DNA of 8,394 bases from positions 4,746-13,139 of the forward strand of contig NVTT01000023.1 in the NCBI GenBank assembly GCA_002401655.1, written 5' to 3'. The notes beneath the pieces were generated by a model that was given only the letters and a program-made list of their open reading frames with translations, made no database searches and was not told where the DNA came from. This document shows, piece by piece, positions 6,454 through 8,394 of this stretch. The position numbers and the translations under genes are program-made. Each line of letters starts with the position of its first letter. Position 1 is the stretch's first letter. Origin of the DNA: Gammaproteobacteria bacterium. GTDB lineage: Bacteria; Pseudomonadota; Gammaproteobacteria; Enterobacterales; Kangiellaceae.

Positions 6454-6691
6454 TGTCCCCCTCTTTGCGAAGATAGTTATATGGACATAATTTAATAGAG
6501 CAATGCATGGAGCAATTGCCGAGGGGCTAGGGGAGATTTGTCTTTAAGATTTTCAATTAAAAAAGGAATACGTCGCTAAAAAAATCCCTCTCCCAAGAGT
6601 AGGTCCCATGAGGGTAGTCCCCCGACAATTGCTCCATGCATTGTTCTACTAAGTTACATCCATGTAACGACCTTTGCAAAGGGGGCGGTCA
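6454..6691. repeat. long imperfect inverted repeat (MITE-like) filling a convergent gap
   Basis: The ends pair: tgtcccc near 6454 with the inverse of ggggcggtca ending 6691, followed by ctttgcgaag (6463-6472) against cctttgcaaag (6671-6681). The arms match imperfectly over about 75 nt and include an exact 18-bp core, caatgcatggagcaattg (6501-6518), whose inverse is at 6626-6643. An inner, less regular pairing is ggggagattt (6530-6539) with aaaatccctctcc (6581-6593). There is no ORF. The element begins 9 nt after the AlkC-like stop and ends directly at the PaiB-like stop, so its transcript from either side would fold into a long hairpin and could end both genes. Confidence 0.8.
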
Positions 6692-7306
6692 TTAAATAGA
6701 CTTTGTGGTGTTCATTATTTCTGAAACCTTTTTACTGACACTATTATCTTGGGATCTTAGACCTGCAATTAAACTGTCTCTATTTTTCTGATCTTTATTT
6801 TGACTCATTTTTGATTTGCCAGAAATATTTGTGATATCAATTCTAAAACCAACTATAGCCCCGAGCATTGCATTTGTTTTCTTTTCAGGTAATTTATCCA
6901 TTGTCCAAGGTTGTTCAAATTTTTCTTCATGTATTGCGGAAAGTTGAGTAATAATTTTTAAAGTTTCTTCTTTATTTACAGTTGTTGCTTTACCCTCTAC
7001 TACTACCACTTGATAATTCCAAGTGGGAACTTGATCGGTTGATAGATACCAACTAGGCGAAATATAAGTATGATCGCCAAAAAAATTGACCGTCACTTGA
7101 ATAGCTCCATCCAAGCCGTTTAATAACTCATTTTTTTTAGCAACATGACCATACAAACACATTTCATCAATATCCAATTCAAAAGGGATAAATGCTTGAA
7201 TTATTCTACCTTGATGAATAATCATAATCTGACCAAATGAAATGTCTTTGATCAGTTTGAGACTTTCAGATTCAGATATTTCAAAATGAGATGGTATATA
7301 GGTCAT
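6692..7306 (-). CDS. PaiB-family FMN-binding-type negative transcriptional regulator
   Basis: The 204-residue length is typical of the family (about 200). The family hallmarks run in order: MTYIPSHFEI at the start, LYGHVAKKN (51-59), YISPSWY (81-87), VPTWNY (93-98), PWTMDKLP (133-140), AIVGFRIDIT (150-159) and GKSKMSQNKDQKNRDSLIAG (163-182). The fold is a split-barrel flavin-binding type, in the cytoplasm. B. subtilis PaiB represses sporulation and protease genes, but in proteobacteria the target is usually unknown, so the label 'transcriptional regulator' is by homology only; a flavin-dependent role is equally possible. The usual PaiA acetyltransferase partner is not next to it. The ATG at 7306 follows GGAAC. 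The gene is divergent from ppnN with 120 bp between them, and its stop abuts the large inverted repeat. Confidence 0.92.
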   Translation of the reverse strand: MTYIPSHFEISESESLKLIKDISFGQIMIIHQGRIIQAFIPFELDIDEMCLYGHVAKKNELLNGLDGAIQVTVNFFGDHTYISPSWYLSTDQVPTWNYQVVVVEGKATTVNKEETLKIITQLSAIHEEKFEQPWTMDKLPEKKTNAMLGAIVGFRIDITNISGKSKMSQNKDQKNRDSLIAGLRSQDNSVSKKVSEIMNTTKSI

Positions 7307-7322
7307 TTGTTCCGTTCTTTTA

Positions 7323-7372
7323 TTAAAAGCAATTATGTCAATAGACTATACTGTAAGATATCACCTAGTGAA
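7323..7372. promoter_or_regulatory. candidate overlapping divergent promoters for paiB-like gene and ppnN
   Basis: For the minus strand, TTCACT (7372-7367), 16 bp, then TATAGT (7350-7345) gives a leader of about 32 nt to the ATG at 7306. For the plus strand, TTAAAA (7323-7328), 18 bp, then TATACT (7347-7352) points to ppnN. The two -10 boxes overlap on opposite strands, so the promoters would compete. The -10 matches are good (5 of 6) and the -35 matches are weak. Confidence 0.35.
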
Positions 7373-7426
7373 ATAGTAAATAATGGATTAACAAGCGATT
7401 AATCAAATATCAATAAGGAATGTTTA

Positions 7427-8394
7427 ATGGACACCAAGAAATCAGATACTATCTATAACGTTAGCCCCGAAAGTTCATTAGAGCTGTTATCGGTTAATGA
7501 AATGCATTGGTTAATTGAGCAGTCTCAAGGTGAAAAACACGAGCTGATTAGACGTTGTGTATTGGCTGTTCTAAATAGTGGCTCTAACCTCGATAATGCG
7601 AAACAAATGTTAGAGATGTATCAGGATTTTGACGTTAAATTAAGTTGGCAAAGAAGAGGTATTCGTTTTGAACTAATCAATCCACCCACACAGGCGTTTG
7701 TGGACGGAGAGATGATTTTAGGCATGCGTGAGCACCTCTCAGCAGTCGTTCGAGATTTGGTTTTTAGTCCGAGCTTATACGAAAGCCAATACAATGCTGA
7801 TCTTTCTAAAGGTAAAAAGATAACCGATTATATCTTTCGTATTCTGAGAAATGCAGACACTGTACAGCGCGGTAAAAAACCCAGTTTAGTCGTTTGTTGG
7901 GGCGGACACGCCATTTCAGATAACGAATATCAATACACAAAAAAAGTAGGATATGAATTAGGACTGAGAGGTTTTGATATTTGTACAGGTTGTGGTGCTG
8001 GTGTAATGAAAGGGCCTATGAAAGGAGCGACTATTTCTCACGCTAAACATCGTAATCCAGACGCGCTATATTTAGGCATTACCGAACCAGGAATCATTGC
8101 TTCAGAAGCGCCTAATCCAATTGTTAATCATTTAGTGATCATGCCAGATATCGAAAAACGATTAGAGGCATTTGTAAGACTTTCACACGCAATTATTATA
8201 TTTCCAGGGGGTGCAGGAACGGCTGAAGAGTTGCTTTATTTAATTGGACTGTTATTACACCCTAAAAATAAGTCAATACCTCTGCAAGTTATTCTTACCG
8301 GCCCGAGTTCTTCCAAAGAATATTTTGAACGGCTTGATCAGTTTATTAAAACGACTCTGGGAACTGAAGCATCGGATCTCTATAAGATTATTAT
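7427..8394 (+). CDS. ppnN: pyrimidine/purine-5'-nucleotide nucleosidase PpnN (LOG family), 3'-truncated by window edge
   Basis: From ATG 7427 the frame stays open to the window end, giving 322 complete codons against 454 in E. coli PpnN (YgdH); about 130 C-terminal residues lie outside. The N-terminal domain has CVLAVLNSGS (44-53) and GIRFELINPPTQAFVDG (78-94). The LOG domain has VVCWGGH (155-161), NEYQYTKKVG (166-175), CTGCGAGVMKGPMKGA (186-201), MPDIEKRLEAFVRLSHAIII (239-258) and the catalytic PGGAGTAEE (260-268), equivalent to PGGxGTxxE. The enzyme cleaves nucleoside monophosphates such as GMP and UMP to base and ribose 5-phosphate in nucleotide salvage. In E. coli it is a tetramer regulated by (p)ppGpp; the regulatory contacts cannot be checked fully here. 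The ribosome site AAGGAA (7415-7420) lies 6 nt before the ATG. It is divergent from the PaiB-like gene. All visible motifs are intact. Confidence 0.96.
   Translation, partial: MDTKKSDTIYNVSPESSLELLSVNEMHWLIEQSQGEKHELIRRCVLAVLNSGSNLDNAKQMLEMYQDFDVKLSWQRRGIRFELINPPTQAFVDGEMILGMREHLSAVVRDLVFSPSLYESQYNADLSKGKKITDYIFRILRNADTVQRGKKPSLVVCWGGHAISDNEYQYTKKVGYELGLRGFDICTGCGAGVMKGPMKGATISHAKHRNPDALYLGITEPGIIASEAPNPIVNHLVIMPDIEKRLEAFVRLSHAIIIFPGGAGTAEELLYLIGLLLHPKNKSIPLQVILTGPSSSKEYFERLDQFIKTTLGTEASDLYKII

Noticed and set aside
7321..7345. Perfect TTGACA on the minus strand (7341-7336) as -35 of the paiB-like gene
   Set aside because: No acceptable -10 lies 16-18 bp downstream, and the transcript would start at or past the ribosome binding site. 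The TATAGT box upstream fits better.

Overview
This is an AT-rich window that looks like the chromosome of a gammaproteobacterium. It carries a DbpA-type RNA helicase, a PpnN-type nucleosidase and an SseA-type sulfurtransferase, all resembling enterobacterial proteins, plus a perfect FNR-type operator. The genus cannot be named from this sequence. No phage, transposase, plasmid, tRNA, rRNA or CRISPR signal was seen. Most of the content is housekeeping or stress-response genes; the least ordinary parts lie between the genes.

Layout. Bases 1-1190 (+) hold the 3' part of an M16-family peptidase-like gene that enters from the left edge and lacks the zinc-binding motif. A ~100-bp palindromic repeat (1229-1330) separates it from dbpA (1372-2769, +), which starts at TTG. 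A 163-bp gap carries an FNR-type box in front of a SpoIIAA-like STAS protein gene (2945-3328, +). That gene meets a minus-strand group tail to tail, with overlapping stop codons. In transcription order the group is sseA-like sulfurtransferase (5197-4346), a predicted lipoprotein starting 3 nt after the sseA stop (4342-3764), and a small cupin (3708-3325) that may also have its own promoter. Divergent from sseA is an AlkC-type DNA alkylation repair protein (5350-6444, +) with a C-terminal Ig-like region. A ~238-bp imperfect inverted repeat fills the gap between it and the convergent PaiB-family regulator gene (7306-6692, -). Divergent from that is ppnN (7427 to the right edge, +), cut off by the window.

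How the genes may work together. sseA, the lipoprotein and perhaps the cupin form a plausible operon. The other genes look like single units: rRNA assembly (DbpA), alkylation repair (AlkC), nucleotide salvage under stringent control (PpnN) and a FMN-binding-type regulator (PaiB). No new multi-gene system could be supported. The leads worth following are the FNR-controlled STAS gene, the large inverted repeat between 6454 and 6691, the metal-site-less M16 protein and the sseA-lipoprotein pair.
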